This document shows, one piece after another, positions 1-9,705 of a DNA stretch of 64,000 bases. The notes beneath the pieces are model-generated. The model saw nothing but the letters and a program-made list of their open reading frames with translations, ran no database searches and was not told the DNA's origin. The DNA is from Chryseolinea sp. H1M3-3. GTDB taxonomy: Bacteria; Bacteroidota; Bacteroidia; Cytophagales; Cyclobacteriaceae. Numbering within the stretch: position 1 is the first letter of the stretch; the number at the start of each line of letters is the position of its first letter. The translations under genes were made by a program, and so were the position numbers. Where the stretch lies: the NCBI RefSeq assembly GCF_029360725.1, contig NZ_JARKMY010000001.1, forward strand, positions 372,001-436,000, given 5' to 3'.

Positions 1-500
1 TGTTTATCATCCGTGAGCAATATCGTTTTACTACCTGGAAATCCGTCGAAAGCAGCGTCCGATCGACATTCGATATTCGATGTTCCTTGTTCGTTATTCC
101 TTTCTGTTATTAAATGAACACCGAATATTGAACACCGAACAAGGAATGATGAAGTGTCTGACTTAACGTGCCCACCATAATGTTATCATCCGTGAGAAAC
201 ATCGTTTTACTACCTGGAAATCTATCGAAAGCAGCGTCCGATCGACATTCGATATTAAATGTTCCTTGTTCATTATTCTTTCTGTTATTCAATGAACACC
301 GAATAATAAACACCGAACAAGGAATGATGAAGTGTCTGTCTTAACGTTCACACGTTATAATATTTATCATCCGTGAGCGATATCGTTTTATTCCGTAGAA
401 ATCTCTCGAAGCAGCATCCGATCGTTATTCAATATTCGATATTCCTTGTTCGTTATTCCTTCCATTCCTTGCTCATTATTCCTTTTATTCCTTCTTCGAT
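1..500. repeat. Tandem repeat, about 180-bp unit, three copies (outer two incomplete)
   Basis: Three successive units begin near 1, 181 and 361, each opening with a TTATCATCCGTGAG-like segment and continuing through a shared block containing CGTTTTA, GAAATC, GAAGCAGC and CCGATCG. Within each unit a segment of the type ATTCGATATTCGATGTTCC is followed, after a short gap, by the partly complementary GAACACCGAACAAGGAATG, so a transcript could fold into an imperfect hairpin. The third copy diverges after about 100 bases into a run of ATTCCTT-type repeats. The first copy probably starts before the window. No convincing gene is present; the short open frames follow the repeat phase. The function is unknown. 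Confidence 0.85.
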
Positions 501-514
501 TTATCCACTAGAAT

Positions 515-988
515 CTATCCAAGTTCCTCAACCTCCCGCTGATAATCATACTGCAAGTCCTCCGGTAACTGAGCCAATACTGCTTTAATTTTTTTTACCT
601 GTTGTTCATTCATATTGTATAACACGGTACTCGAACGCAACGGTATCCCTGCTTCCTTTACTTTCATGCAAAAATGTAATCGCAGTTCGAGTTCAGTTTT
701 TTTGTTCCCGGAATACTTGATCTGCTTATTGGTAAATCTTAAAATCTTACGCAGACTTTTTTTGATGAAATAAACATTACCGGTTGGTAGCGAACGAAAC
801 ATGTCATCCATCTCAGCTTTGACGTGAGTTATATATCCATCCTCATCATGTCCTTCAAACAACAGGTACGTTAGCAGCTCTTTGTTCTCTTTTTTATATT
901 TTGCCAGACGCATACAAAGCTCTTGAACGGTTTTTGAATCCAGTTCGGCCAGTTCGCGTTTGATCTCATTTATGGATGCTGCTTTCAT
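515..988 (-). CDS. Conserved hypothetical protein, 157 aa
   Basis: I do not recognise a named family. The protein is soluble, Lys/Glu-rich and predicted mostly helical, with no signal peptide, membrane segment or metal motif. It opens MKAASINEIKRELAEL and contains a very basic middle (FIKKSLRKILRFTNKQIKY). The start lies 10 bases after the stop of the upstream epimerase gene on the same strand, so the two are probably cotranscribed. The composition and the basic helix would allow nucleic-acid binding, but that is only a guess. It is likely a real gene because of its tight operon spacing and ordinary codon use. Confidence 0.7.
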   Translation of the reverse strand: MKAASINEIKRELAELDSKTVQELCMRLAKYKKENKELLTYLLFEGHDEDGYITHVKAEMDDMFRSLPTGNVYFIKKSLRKILRFTNKQIKYSGNKKTELELRLHFCMKVKEAGIPLRSSTVLYNMNEQQVKKIKAVLAQLPEDLQYDYQREVEELG

Positions 989-998
989 TTGCGTTCAT

Positions 999-1871
999 TC
1001 AATAAAACTTTACCTTCCAGGAACGCGTCCATAGTTCCTCCCTGCCAATCTTCTCAATACCTTCTTTGGTAGTTAACTGCTGATCATGGTTTTCGGAGTC
1101 TGCAAGACCACACCACGGTTCAATACAAACAAAGCTCGCCTGCTTCGCGGCCCATATGCCAAGGTATGGAAAACCGTCAAAACTAAAATCCAATCCGTGG
1201 GCATGACTGCCTGACCGAATGGAGACAATATTCGATTTTAAGTTTTTAAAAACTAAGGCATCTTCTTTGAAAAGATCATGATGTAATTTCAGAATGGCAC
1301 TGTTATTTAAAAATGGCGTAGGCTGCTCTTTAATCAGTCCTTCCGCATTGATCGGCCACCGCGGCGCATTCTCAGTCTCACTAAATTCCAGGTAGTAATC
1401 TTCGTATGCTGTTCCCGCCGTTAGCGGAACTTTGAAGGCAGGATGACCTCCAATAGAAAAATACATTAACTCCCGGCCTTTGTTCCGCACCTCGTAGGTA
1501 ACTTCCAACGAATCGCCCATCACTTGATATATCACTCTCAGCTCAAAACCGAAAGGATATTTCTCGCTTGTGGAGTCTGTGCTTGACAATGAAAAAACCA
1601 CAAGATCTTTCTTCTGTTCTACAATGCCGAAAATTTGGTCGCGGGCAAATCCATGGCGACTTAAGGAATAAATTTTTTCCTGGTACAAATAAATGTTTTC
1701 TTTTAGGGTTCCTACAATCGGAAATAAAATAGGTGAAGTCTTTCCCCAAAAGGCCGGATCACCGCTCCACATATATTCTAGTCCGGTCAGCTTGTTTACA
1801 ACGCTTTTTAACTCGGCTCCCTTTGCAATTATTTCTACCTGCAAATAGTCATTTTCTAAAAATGCATTCAT
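999..1871 (-). CDS. Aldose 1-epimerase family protein (LacX-like)
   Basis: The 290-aa product matches the galactose mutarotase-like beta-sandwich fold of the LacX branch of aldose 1-epimerases, which act on the anomeric carbon of sugars. Family-typical stretches are the N-terminal KGAELKSVVNKLTGLEYMW, the FPIVG segment, the RHGFARDQ stretch with the His expected in the active site, and YFSIGGHPAFKVPL with a second His. The C-terminal CIEPWCGLAD segment is also characteristic. There is no signal peptide, so it should act in the cytoplasm. The sugar substrate cannot be inferred. The 157-aa hypothetical gene follows 10 bases downstream. Confidence 0.88.
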   Translation of the reverse strand: MNAFLENDYLQVEIIAKGAELKSVVNKLTGLEYMWSGDPAFWGKTSPILFPIVGTLKENIYLYQEKIYSLSRHGFARDQIFGIVEQKKDLVVFSLSSTDSTSEKYPFGFELRVIYQVMGDSLEVTYEVRNKGRELMYFSIGGHPAFKVPLTAGTAYEDYYLEFSETENAPRWPINAEGLIKEQPTPFLNNSAILKLHHDLFKEDALVFKNLKSNIVSIRSGSHAHGLDFSFDGFPYLGIWAAKQASFVCIEPWCGLADSENHDQQLTTKEGIEKIGREELWTRSWKVKFY

Positions 1872-2102
1872 TTAAATGTCGGATATTTTTTTTTCGCTAT
1901 ACTACAACCATTAATGGAATAGTGTCATACTATTCAAGCCAATATTTGTAATCTCAAAGAAGATTACTGCGCAGCGGCACAGCTACAACTACCGATCAAA
2001 GTTAATTTCACACGGAGTGAATGTTTTCACTGTGCATTGTGTCCGAAGTTTTCCATATTTAGTAATGCGTTTATTATCCAGTACAATTTAAAAACCGAGC
2101 CC

Positions 2103-3233
2103 ATGAACAGAAGAGACTTTATCGCAACGACAAGCATGGCTGCTGCAGCCTTAAGTTTGGCACCCGACGTATTAGCCGCTTCGAAAAAAAATAAACTTCC
2201 CCGATGGAAAGGTTTTAATCTTTTGGACTTCTTTTCTCCCAATCCAAACAATGCTAGACAAGGAACCTCGGAAGATCACTTTCGGTGGATGCAAGATTGG
2301 GGATTTGATTTCGTCAGGATACCCATGGCCTATCCAGCATATCTCAACATCGATAGAACTAAAAACATCACACCGGCGGATGTATATAAAATTGACGAGC
2401 AAGCAGTGGATCGTATTGACAACCTGGTTACGATGGCGCATAAATACAATATGCATGTGAGCCTTAATCTTCATCGTGCACCAGGATATTGTATTAACGC
2501 AGGATTTTACGAACCCTACAATTTGTGGAGAGACCAGGAAGCACTCGATGCCTTTTGCTTCCATTGGAACATGTGGGCCAAACGTTATAAAGATATTTCT
2601 TCAAAAAAGATAAGTTTTGATTTGGTCAACGAACCGAGTATGCGCGAAGACATGAATGACCAACATTCAAAACGGAGTACGGTTCCTGGTGACCTTTATC
2701 GCAAAGTTGCTAAGGCCGCAGCGGATGCTATCCGCAAAGAAAACAAAAAACACCTTGTCATTGCCGACGGAAATAATGTTGGCAATACCGTAATTCCCGA
2801 AATTATTGATCTCGACATTGCACAAAGTTGCAGAGGATACAACCCTGGAATTATTTCACACTATAAAGCGCCTTGGGCACATAAAGATCCTGCTAATCTG
2901 CCCGAACCAAAGTGGCCCGGCCAGGTAGGTGAACAATACCTCAGCAAAAAAATGCTGGAAGATTATTACAAGCCCTGGATTGAGCTGACAAAAAAAGGTG
3001 TGGGTGTTCACTGCGGCGAATGTGGCTGTTGGAATAAGACACCGCACGAAGTTTTTCTGGCCTGGTTCGATGACCTGTTAAGTATTCTGCATGAAAACAA
3101 AATTGGATTCGCACTTTGGGAATTTGCGGGTGACTTCGGCGTTCTGAACTCCCGTCGAGAAGATGTCGTCTATGAGGATTGGCATGGACATAAACTGGAC
3201 CGTAAGCTTTTGACGCTTCTACAAAAGTATTGA
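2103..3233 (+). CDS. Exported glycoside hydrolase family 5 (cellulase-like)
   Basis: The 376-aa product starts MNRRDFIATTSMAAAA, a twin-arginine-type signal with likely cleavage near DVLA, so it should be exported folded. The mature part has the GH5 barrel layout: RWKGFNLLDFF near the N terminus, FDFVRIPM, the acid/base Glu in DLVNEPSM (E177) and the nucleophile Glu in HCGECGCWN (E306), followed by the late GFALWEFAGDFG segment. GH5 enzymes cleave beta-1,4-linked glucans or mannans with retention; the exact substrate is not readable. I chose the ATG at 2103 over an in-frame codon 66 bases upstream because the Tat signal begins exactly there. It stands alone on this strand between two leftward operons. 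Confidence 0.9.
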   Translation: MNRRDFIATTSMAAAALSLAPDVLAASKKNKLPRWKGFNLLDFFSPNPNNARQGTSEDHFRWMQDWGFDFVRIPMAYPAYLNIDRTKNITPADVYKIDEQAVDRIDNLVTMAHKYNMHVSLNLHRAPGYCINAGFYEPYNLWRDQEALDAFCFHWNMWAKRYKDISSKKISFDLVNEPSMREDMNDQHSKRSTVPGDLYRKVAKAAADAIRKENKKHLVIADGNNVGNTVIPEIIDLDIAQSCRGYNPGIISHYKAPWAHKDPANLPEPKWPGQVGEQYLSKKMLEDYYKPWIELTKKGVGVHCGECGCWNKTPHEVFLAWFDDLLSILHENKIGFALWEFAGDFGVLNSRREDVVYEDWHGHKLDRKLLTLLQKY

Positions 3234-3283
3234 CGATGTCTCACAAAGACACAGTTAGGCTACAGCATGCGAAGTGGCTAGTG

Positions 3284-3574
3284 CTACTCGATTCCTTCCA
3301 CAAGAATCAACTTTGACTTCGACGCGGATTGTCGAATGGCCTTTGCTGGTGCATATGCGGCAGATGACCACCAGTCTTTTGCTTTTTGTTTGCTGGGAAA
3401 TTCGATAATAACAACCCGACCTGGATCCCAATCACCTTCAAGCGTTTCCACAGCTCCGCCACGGGCAATGAATTTTCCCCCGAAAGGTTGTAACGAGGCC
3501 GGTGTTAATTTCTTATAATCTTCGTAAACGACTGGATTCGTGATGGTCACATCCACTATGATGTATGCTTTCAT
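3284..3574 (-). CDS. DUF1330 family protein
   Basis: The 96-aa product has the features of DUF1330 proteins, small ferredoxin-like alpha/beta dimers: N-terminal AYIIVDVTITNPVVYEDYKK, the central GGKFIARGGAVETLEGDWDP and the conserved VIIEFPSKQKAKDWWSS stretch. The biochemical role of the family is not established; structural relatives are small-molecule-binding or monooxygenase-like dimers. There is no signal peptide. It has its own spacing from both neighbours and no obvious operon partner. Confidence 0.9.
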   Translation of the reverse strand: MKAYIIVDVTITNPVVYEDYKKLTPASLQPFGGKFIARGGAVETLEGDWDPGRVVIIEFPSKQKAKDWWSSAAYAPAKAIRQSASKSKLILVEGIE

Positions 3575-3644
3575 TTGATGAATAAATAAAACCTTCCCGT
3601 AAGTTTAGAAACTTTCAGGAAGGTTTGGATTGCGAAACCAAATT

Positions 3645-4637
3645 TTATTTAGCCGATGCGTCGGCTGCTGGTGAAAACTTAACAACCGTATTTGAAATTG
3701 GCTTTACCGTTTTCAGATAAGTGTAAATCGCAGAAAGATCATTTTCGCTCATATGAGCATACATGGTCCAGGGCATCGGAGTATTAAAGTCATTAGGGCC
3801 GGTAGAAGGAATGGTATACGCCGAATCCGCATACTGTTTGAAACGCTCAATAAATTGCTCGCGTGTCCATTTGCCTATTCCTGATTCCGCATCTTGCGTC
3901 AAATTTGCCGAACGAACCACAGCACCATTAGGGAATTGAAATTCGCGTCCGCCGCTATAAGCTTGTTCTTTGATAATTTGACCCTTGTCGACCTGGGTAT
4001 GACATTCGATGCAAGCGGCTGCATTTGAAAGATAAGCACCATAGGCCAGCTGGTCCGTTGTGTCAGGCTTGGATTGAAAATTTGCGGGCTGCGGGATTGT
4101 ATTGATAATGATATTCATAGGAAAATCCGAAACGGATTCTGGAATCGTACTCTCGATTGGTTCCAGGCTTCGGATGTATGCAATGATGTCATAAATATCT
4201 TCGCGATCCATTCTACCATAATATGGGTACGGCATAAGCGGAAACATCGCTCTTCCTTCCTTTGTCACACCTGTGGTGATCACTCTGAAGAGTTCACCGT
4301 CAGTATATCGTTTTATTCCGAAGGGAGTTATATTCTTCGCATAGTATACCCCTGGCAACCCGGCATTCTGATCAAACCGGTCACCCCCCTTACCTAACGT
4401 GCCTTCCGTGGGTGGCCCGGAAAATTTACTCCAATCTCTGACCGCATGACAATCCATACACACCGTTACGGAGTGTGCCAGATATTTTCCACGCGCAATT
4501 CGTTCCGGGGTGATCTCAATAGTGAGTTCTTCAGGTTCACCTACATTAGGAAGGGCAGTTTTAACATAGGCGATAATTGATCCAATCAATACAATAATGC
4601 CCAATAGGACAAAGCCTAAAATCTTGACGAGTTTCAT
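3645..4637 (-). CDS. Membrane-anchored di-haem cytochrome c
   Basis: The 330-aa product has one N-terminal membrane segment (about residues 5-25) and two c-type haem sites, CMDCH at 60-64 and CIECH at 209-213, each in its own cytochrome c domain. Candidate axial Met residues lie in MFPLMPYP and near TPMPWTMYAHM. The layout resembles the cytochrome subunits that accept electrons from periplasmic alcohol, aldehyde or gluconate dehydrogenases, but no such dehydrogenase is adjacent, so the partner is unknown. The ATG at 4637 directly precedes the hydrophobic anchor; a GTG 33 bases upstream would add an unneeded polar leader. Confidence 0.88.
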   Translation of the reverse strand: MKLVKILGFVLLGIIVLIGSIIAYVKTALPNVGEPEELTIEITPERIARGKYLAHSVTVCMDCHAVRDWSKFSGPPTEGTLGKGGDRFDQNAGLPGVYYAKNITPFGIKRYTDGELFRVITTGVTKEGRAMFPLMPYPYYGRMDREDIYDIIAYIRSLEPIESTIPESVSDFPMNIIINTIPQPANFQSKPDTTDQLAYGAYLSNAAACIECHTQVDKGQIIKEQAYSGGREFQFPNGAVVRSANLTQDAESGIGKWTREQFIERFKQYADSAYTIPSTGPNDFNTPMPWTMYAHMSENDLSAIYTYLKTVKPISNTVVKFSPAADASAK

Positions 4638-4755
4638 AGGAAAGTGGTTTGGTTTGGTCTGGTTAACCACGAAGTTAATTCAAAAAAACCACCACTAAAA
4701 AAGTGACTCAAAAATAAATTTGGCCCCACGTACTTCCATAATTCTAAAACGATGC

Positions 4756-6093
4756 TTAGGCAAGCCTCGGTTTGTAGCTATGGCGGATTGCTTTTTTTGC
4801 AAGTGGAACGTGTTGAATTTCGGCGGCCGTAATTTTTTGAAGAATAACCGACAGAATCAAGCTGAAAAGCACAAAAGCAACAAATAATATAAACCCAGGC
4901 TGCAACGAAGTTTCATTGGTGGAGATACTGGCCAATGATTCCGTTTTCATATTCAGATTTGTAAGCTGACTGTCAAGGATGCCCTTGAATCCGATATAAG
5001 CCATAAAAATTGCCACAACATTCACGTCGGCCATACTCCACTTACCTGATTTGAAAGCAAAGAATTGGATCACTTTATTGGTCCGCCACTTTTCATTTCC
5101 CAATAAATAAAACTTTGTGGCTAATAATTTTCCTACCGGAAAAACTATGCTGAATAGCAGTATAAGTATGCCCACAACTGCAGAATCAAATTTGCCGGTC
5201 TCAATCAAAATGCGAACTACATCTACAATACTTTTACTTTGAAAAAATATCACCTGGTCATGAAAGGAAATTTTCTCCCCAATAAGCAAAAAGCTCAACT
5301 CTTTGATGCGGGCATCTATCTCAATCATTGGCGAAGTGAGCCCAACAAATAAAATAATAAACGTTAATGATACAGAAAGTACAAACAGACCTGTATGCAG
5401 TGTTTTTTGATTTCTCAATACCCACCACATTACCAAAAAGAATAACATGATTCCCAACATCACATAAGTGAAAAAATATGTTTGTTCTTGAAGATCATCT
5501 AGGATAGCGGTAGCTGTACCGTTAAAACTCGCGACATCTGGCGAATCATATTTTGCGAGAATACTGTCACTTCGGCTGATGTCATTAGCACTATCGTATG
5601 TGATTGTCCCAAACTCCTCCAGCTTGCTGCGAGCAATAAACTTCATCTTCTCCTTATTCTTTGGTTTTTTCAATTCTTTCACAATGGTCTCTGAAAATTC
5701 AGGCACACGTGCATGAATCTTTTCTTCATTTACCAATGCCTTGACAGCGAACTTTTTGATTTTGCCACCAATGGTTTTTTGTTTCTTGTCAACCAGGCTG
5801 TCGGCTTTATCTATTACAGCATGCAACACTTGTGAAACCTCATATTTTAGAGCTTTCTCCTGCTCGGGTGTAAATTCAAAATCATCGATGCGATGTGTAA
5901 CAACATTAACGATGTGATCGCGCCAGGCGTTTACAGAAAGTATTCCGTAGGTAATGTTATTGAGGATGCTATAATCCTTTTTTATATCAGCACGTTGGCC
6001 TGATAGCGTATGAACTTGGAACCCGCTCCAGGCAGCAAGGGCCAAAAGAATCACTCCAAAGAAAATTAAGAGTGAACGTTTTAGAATGGTCAT
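4756..6093 (-). CDS. PqiA-like (paraquat-inducible protein A) membrane protein
   Basis: The 445-aa product has an N-terminal membrane helix (MTILKRSLLIFFGVILLALAAW), a long charged region to about residue 200 and several C-terminal membrane helices. The C-terminal part, with SIVDVVRILIETGKFDSAVVGILILLFSIVFPVGKLL and the FAFKSGKWSMADVNVVAIFMAYIGFKG stretch, matches the PqiA domain, which in other bacteria works with MCE-type lipid transporters at the envelope. Neither pqiB nor pqiC is adjacent. I placed the start at the ATG at 6093; a TTG 15 bases upstream is less likely. Confidence 0.8.
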   Translation of the reverse strand: MTILKRSLLIFFGVILLALAAWSGFQVHTLSGQRADIKKDYSILNNITYGILSVNAWRDHIVNVVTHRIDDFEFTPEQEKALKYEVSQVLHAVIDKADSLVDKKQKTIGGKIKKFAVKALVNEEKIHARVPEFSETIVKELKKPKNKEKMKFIARSKLEEFGTITYDSANDISRSDSILAKYDSPDVASFNGTATAILDDLQEQTYFFTYVMLGIMLFFLVMWWVLRNQKTLHTGLFVLSVSLTFIILFVGLTSPMIEIDARIKELSFLLIGEKISFHDQVIFFQSKSIVDVVRILIETGKFDSAVVGILILLFSIVFPVGKLLATKFYLLGNEKWRTNKVIQFFAFKSGKWSMADVNVVAIFMAYIGFKGILDSQLTNLNMKTESLASISTNETSLQPGFILFVAFVLFSLILSVILQKITAAEIQHVPLAKKAIRHSYKPRLA

Positions 6094-6233
6094 AAAGTAA
6101 TTTCTCAACCATACGATTACAATCTATATGCCCTGAAAAACAATTTGAAATCGGTTCCTAGCAACGGATTACACAGCGCAATTGGGGAATTATTTACTCA
6201 ATAAGGAAAAAGATGAGAACATACGGACTCATT

Positions 6234-8954
6234 TTACGATAAGCTACCCAATTTTTTTAAGGCCTTTTCGATATTTATTCCTTTGTCCAGTACTCCCTTA
6301 AAAAGGTCTCCCTCGCTTTTTATTCGCTCCATTGCATTGCGGATATTAAAATCTCCGATCTTCAGACCTTTCTTAACCTCCTCCCAATGCAACGGCATAG
6401 ATACTGAAGCGCCGGGTTTAGGCCGTAATGAATATGGAGCCGCGACCGTGGCTTGCGGACGATTTTGAAGAAAATCGAGATACATCCTTCCATTCCTTTC
6501 CGAAATTTTCCTTTCAATGGTTGTTAATTCCGGGAGCTGTTTTTGAATCCAGGTTACAAGGGCTCTGGCGAATTCCTTAGACTCCTCATACGTATATTTT
6601 GCTTCTAACGGAATGTACACGTGCAGTCCGGTTGATCCGGATGTTTTGCAAAATGATTCGACACCGATGGCATCCAGCAACTCTTTGGTTACCTGCGCTA
6701 CTTCTATTACTTCGTCGAATGTGTTTTTCTTGTCCGGATCCAAATCGATGATACACCAGTCGGGATGGTCTGGGGCTTGCGTTCGGCTGCTCCATGGGTT
6801 CATCTCGATACATCCCAACGACGCGATATACAATAGGCTTGCTTCATCTGTGCAGACTAAAAAATTTTTCTGACGGTCATCCCCTTCACTAAAATATTCA
6901 TAGGTATTAATCCAGGAAGGCACTTTTCCAGTTACGTCCTTTTGGTAAAAACTTGGACCATATATTCCGTTAGGAAATCGATTAAGTGTTTGCGGGCGGT
7001 CTTTCATATAAGGCAACATGTAAGGAACTACTTGATAATAGTAATTCAGCATATCACGTTTGGTCGTTTTTTCCTCGGGCCAGAATATTTTGCTCAAGTT
7101 TGTAAACTTCAAGTCATGACCTCCTACATTTCGTACCTGGGTTTCATCCGTGGGATTCAACAATGTTTTACGGTCTTGCTTCCTGGGTGCTTTAAGTATT
7201 GATTTACGCGTTGGCTCTGCTTCTTCAGCAAGGACGTCGGCGATGGGGACAGGATTCTCGCGCACTACATCCCTGGCTTCTTTATCCTCGCGCAGTCCCT
7301 TAAAAGACGGATGACGCATAGAGCCATCGTTGGTGGATGCTCGGTACGTCACTTCTGCAACCAATTTTGGTTTTACCCACACCACTGCTGCTTTCGGGGG
7401 ATTAGGACGGAACCTGGAAGGCTTATTATATTCCGGTACCTCTTTAAATGGACATTTCTTCGTTTCAAGCGGTTTAAGTTTTTCCAGCAATTCCGTTTGC
7501 ATTTTCGCATTGAATCCAGTTCCTACAGGTCCGATAAAAATCAGCTCGTTATTTTCATAAACTCCCAACAGCAAAGCACTGAATTTTTTATTGGTGTTCT
7601 CATTTTTAGTATAACCTGCAATGACCGCTTCCTGGTGCTTTTCCGTCTTTATTTTTAGCCATTCGCGCGAACGTACATTAGGAGTGTAGAGACTGTTATT
7701 TCTTTTTGCGATGATACCTTCTAATCCCATTTTATCTGCCAACTCAAAAAATTCAGTTCCCGTCACCGTGAAATTTTCACTCAGACGCAATACATCATTG
7801 TCAGGGAGTATCTTCTCCAAAATTGCCCGGCGCTCTTTTAATGGAACCTGGGTGAGATCATATCCCTCCAACCACAAAATATCAAACAAATAATAAACAA
7901 GTTGTCCGTCCGCCTCGCTCCGCCAAACCTGTAAAGCATTAAAATCAGGAACGCCCTTTTCATTTAAAACGGTAATCTCTCCATCCAGTACAACATTTAT
8001 ATTCCAATCCTTTAGCTGATCATAAATAGGATAGAATTTTTTGTTGAAGTCTTTATTGTTGCGCGACCGTATCTCGACACTGCCTTCATGGATATAACTC
8101 AATGTCCGGAATCCGTCCCATTTAACTTCATACGACCAATCAGCTTCATCAAATGGTTTATCGACCAACGTTGCAAGCATCGGCTTTACATCTTCCGGCA
8201 TTTTTGATTTAACTTTTTTGCTTACATCTTTCAGAATATCCTTAGCATCCATATTTTCTTCTTCACCTTTTGATTTTAGCCGACGTCCCGATCCCTTCCT
8301 TTTTGTGGTCTTCTTGGGCGTTCGTACCGCGCGCTTGACCGATGAAGAAGATCGATTGCTTTTCCACTGGTTTGCATTTTTATTGGTCGCCATACGTTCA
8401 ATAGTTTTTCCGGACACCACTGATTTATCTTTTTCCCGAATATCCATTTCAGTTGCGTATTTGTCGCGATGCTTAATAAGCAACCAGGAATTTTCACCTC
8501 TGCCCTTCGTTCTAACCAATGCAAATTCTCCTTTGAGCTTTTTACCATGCATCCGGATTTTCATGGATCCGTTTTGAAAAGCCTTCAATAAATATTTCTC
8601 TTGGGAAGATTTTTCCCCAACATCCTCCACAGGCTCATATGTACCTTCATCCCAAATTATTACGGTTCCCGCACCGTAGTTGCCTTCCGGAATGATACCT
8701 TCGAAATTTTTGTAGTCAAAAGGATGATCCTCAACCAACATAGCTAAACGTTTGTCAGCCGGGTTTAATGAGGGCCCTTTGGGTACGGCCCAGCTTTTTA
8801 AAACGCCTTTTAATTCAAGCCTAAAATCGTAATGGAGCCTGGAAGCATCGTGTTTTTGAATTACAAACTGCAATTTTTCACCAATGGCTTTCCCTCCGGT
8901 AGGTTCCGGTGTTTCTTCAAACGACCGCTTCTTCTTATATTCAGTTAGTCCCAT
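6234..8954 (-). CDS. ligD: ATP-dependent DNA ligase D (PE-ligase-polymerase)
   Basis: The 906-aa enzyme belongs to bacterial non-homologous end joining. Domains in order are a 3'-phosphoesterase (about 5-165, with HDASRLHYDFRLEL and FEGIIPEGNYGAG), a basic linker, the ligase (about 255-560, adenylated Lys278 in EVKWDGFR) and the primase-like polymerase (about 620-900, with IDLDPDK and the KTSGSTGLHVYIPL stretch). The PE-LIG-POL order differs from the POL-first mycobacterial enzyme. LigD normally needs the end-binding protein Ku, but no Ku gene lies in this window. The 70-residue Lys/Arg/Ser linker (about 185-255) could bind DNA. Confidence 0.97.
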   Translation of the reverse strand: MGLTEYKKKRSFEETPEPTGGKAIGEKLQFVIQKHDASRLHYDFRLELKGVLKSWAVPKGPSLNPADKRLAMLVEDHPFDYKNFEGIIPEGNYGAGTVIIWDEGTYEPVEDVGEKSSQEKYLLKAFQNGSMKIRMHGKKLKGEFALVRTKGRGENSWLLIKHRDKYATEMDIREKDKSVVSGKTIERMATNKNANQWKSNRSSSSVKRAVRTPKKTTKRKGSGRRLKSKGEEENMDAKDILKDVSKKVKSKMPEDVKPMLATLVDKPFDEADWSYEVKWDGFRTLSYIHEGSVEIRSRNNKDFNKKFYPIYDQLKDWNINVVLDGEITVLNEKGVPDFNALQVWRSEADGQLVYYLFDILWLEGYDLTQVPLKERRAILEKILPDNDVLRLSENFTVTGTEFFELADKMGLEGIIAKRNNSLYTPNVRSREWLKIKTEKHQEAVIAGYTKNENTNKKFSALLLGVYENNELIFIGPVGTGFNAKMQTELLEKLKPLETKKCPFKEVPEYNKPSRFRPNPPKAAVVWVKPKLVAEVTYRASTNDGSMRHPSFKGLREDKEARDVVRENPVPIADVLAEEAEPTRKSILKAPRKQDRKTLLNPTDETQVRNVGGHDLKFTNLSKIFWPEEKTTKRDMLNYYYQVVPYMLPYMKDRPQTLNRFPNGIYGPSFYQKDVTGKVPSWINTYEYFSEGDDRQKNFLVCTDEASLLYIASLGCIEMNPWSSRTQAPDHPDWCIIDLDPDKKNTFDEVIEVAQVTKELLDAIGVESFCKTSGSTGLHVYIPLEAKYTYEESKEFARALVTWIQKQLPELTTIERKISERNGRMYLDFLQNRPQATVAAPYSLRPKPGASVSMPLHWEEVKKGLKIGDFNIRNAMERIKSEGDLFKGVLDKGINIEKALKKLGSLS

Positions 8955-9111
8955 ACGTGCCTATTATAAAATTTTATGCCAATGAGTGATCGATCTAATC
9001 TTAAAGATTTTTTGAATTTTAAAAAGACCATTTAATGTAAGTTCTATCCAAAATCTGATCGGATTAAATTGCGCATGTTCAGTAACATTGTGGCTGCTAA
9101 TTTTTAATCTG

Positions 9112-9294
9112 ATGAAAAATCTGACTGTCTTTGCCCTCGTGCTGGTTAGTATACTCGGCGTTCTTTATATCGGCGCCAATGGATTGATGCAACAATACGC
9201 ATGGGGACCGTTTTTTATATTTATTGGCGCCTGTGCCACCATCGGTTTTACAATCGATATATTTAATCACTTCCGCCCCAAAAGAACACGTTAA
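9112..9294 (+). CDS. Small two-helix membrane protein
   Basis: The 60-aa product, from the ATG of MKNLTVFALVLVS, has two hydrophobic segments (about 3-20 and 28-48) and ends with a basic tail, FNHFRPKRTR, as expected for a small inner-membrane protein. I do not recognise a family. Starting at 9088 would add eight residues; the chosen ATG opens directly into the first helix. It precedes the SemiSWEET gene by 84 bases on the same strand. Confidence 0.6.
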   Translation: MKNLTVFALVLVSILGVLYIGANGLMQQYAWGPFFIFIGACATIGFTIDIFNHFRPKRTR

Positions 9295-9378
9295 AAGTTT
9301 GTAACTGCCGCGAAATCCACTCCTATTTGCTGGCCTGGATTTTTTTAATGGCATAATTTTTAGATCATCCATGATCCT

Positions 9379-9654
9379 ATGGATGATACTACCCTTACAA
9401 AAGTTATCGGTATAGCGGCTGGCATATTTACTGCGATATCACTACTGCCCCAGATTGTGAAAGTGATTAGAGAAAAGAAATCACAAGACATATCGATCTT
9501 CTATCTTTTGGTTTTGCTTTCGGGATTAATCCTGTGGACAATCTACGGCTTTCGAAAAGACGACATCCCTATCATCGCCACGAATATCTGTTCCATGGTG
9601 CTTAATATTGCGATGATTGTATTGGGTATGTTATATAAGAAAAAGAATGTTTAG
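9379..9654 (+). CDS. SemiSWEET family sugar transporter (PQ-loop)
   Basis: The 91-aa product has three membrane helices and the Pro-Gln motif in AISLLPQIVKVIREKKSQDIS, the hallmark of the SemiSWEET/MtN3 family. These form homodimers that move sugars such as glucose or sucrose down their gradient across the inner membrane. The length is typical of the bacterial family. The second helix contains the SGLILWTIYGF stretch and the third the conserved Asn of ATNICSMVLNIAMI. The substrate is not known. Confidence 0.93.
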   Translation: MDDTTLTKVIGIAAGIFTAISLLPQIVKVIREKKSQDISIFYLLVLLSGLILWTIYGFRKDDIPIIATNICSMVLNIAMIVLGMLYKKKNV

Positions 9655-9705
9655 TCAAAGGAGCGTGTGCTCCACGAAGATGAATTCAAAAATTCCTAAT
9701 ATTTT

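Noticed and set aside
1-500. Possible CRISPR array
   Set aside because: The units are about 180 bases with diverged copies and no short identical repeat with unique spacers; no cas genes are present.
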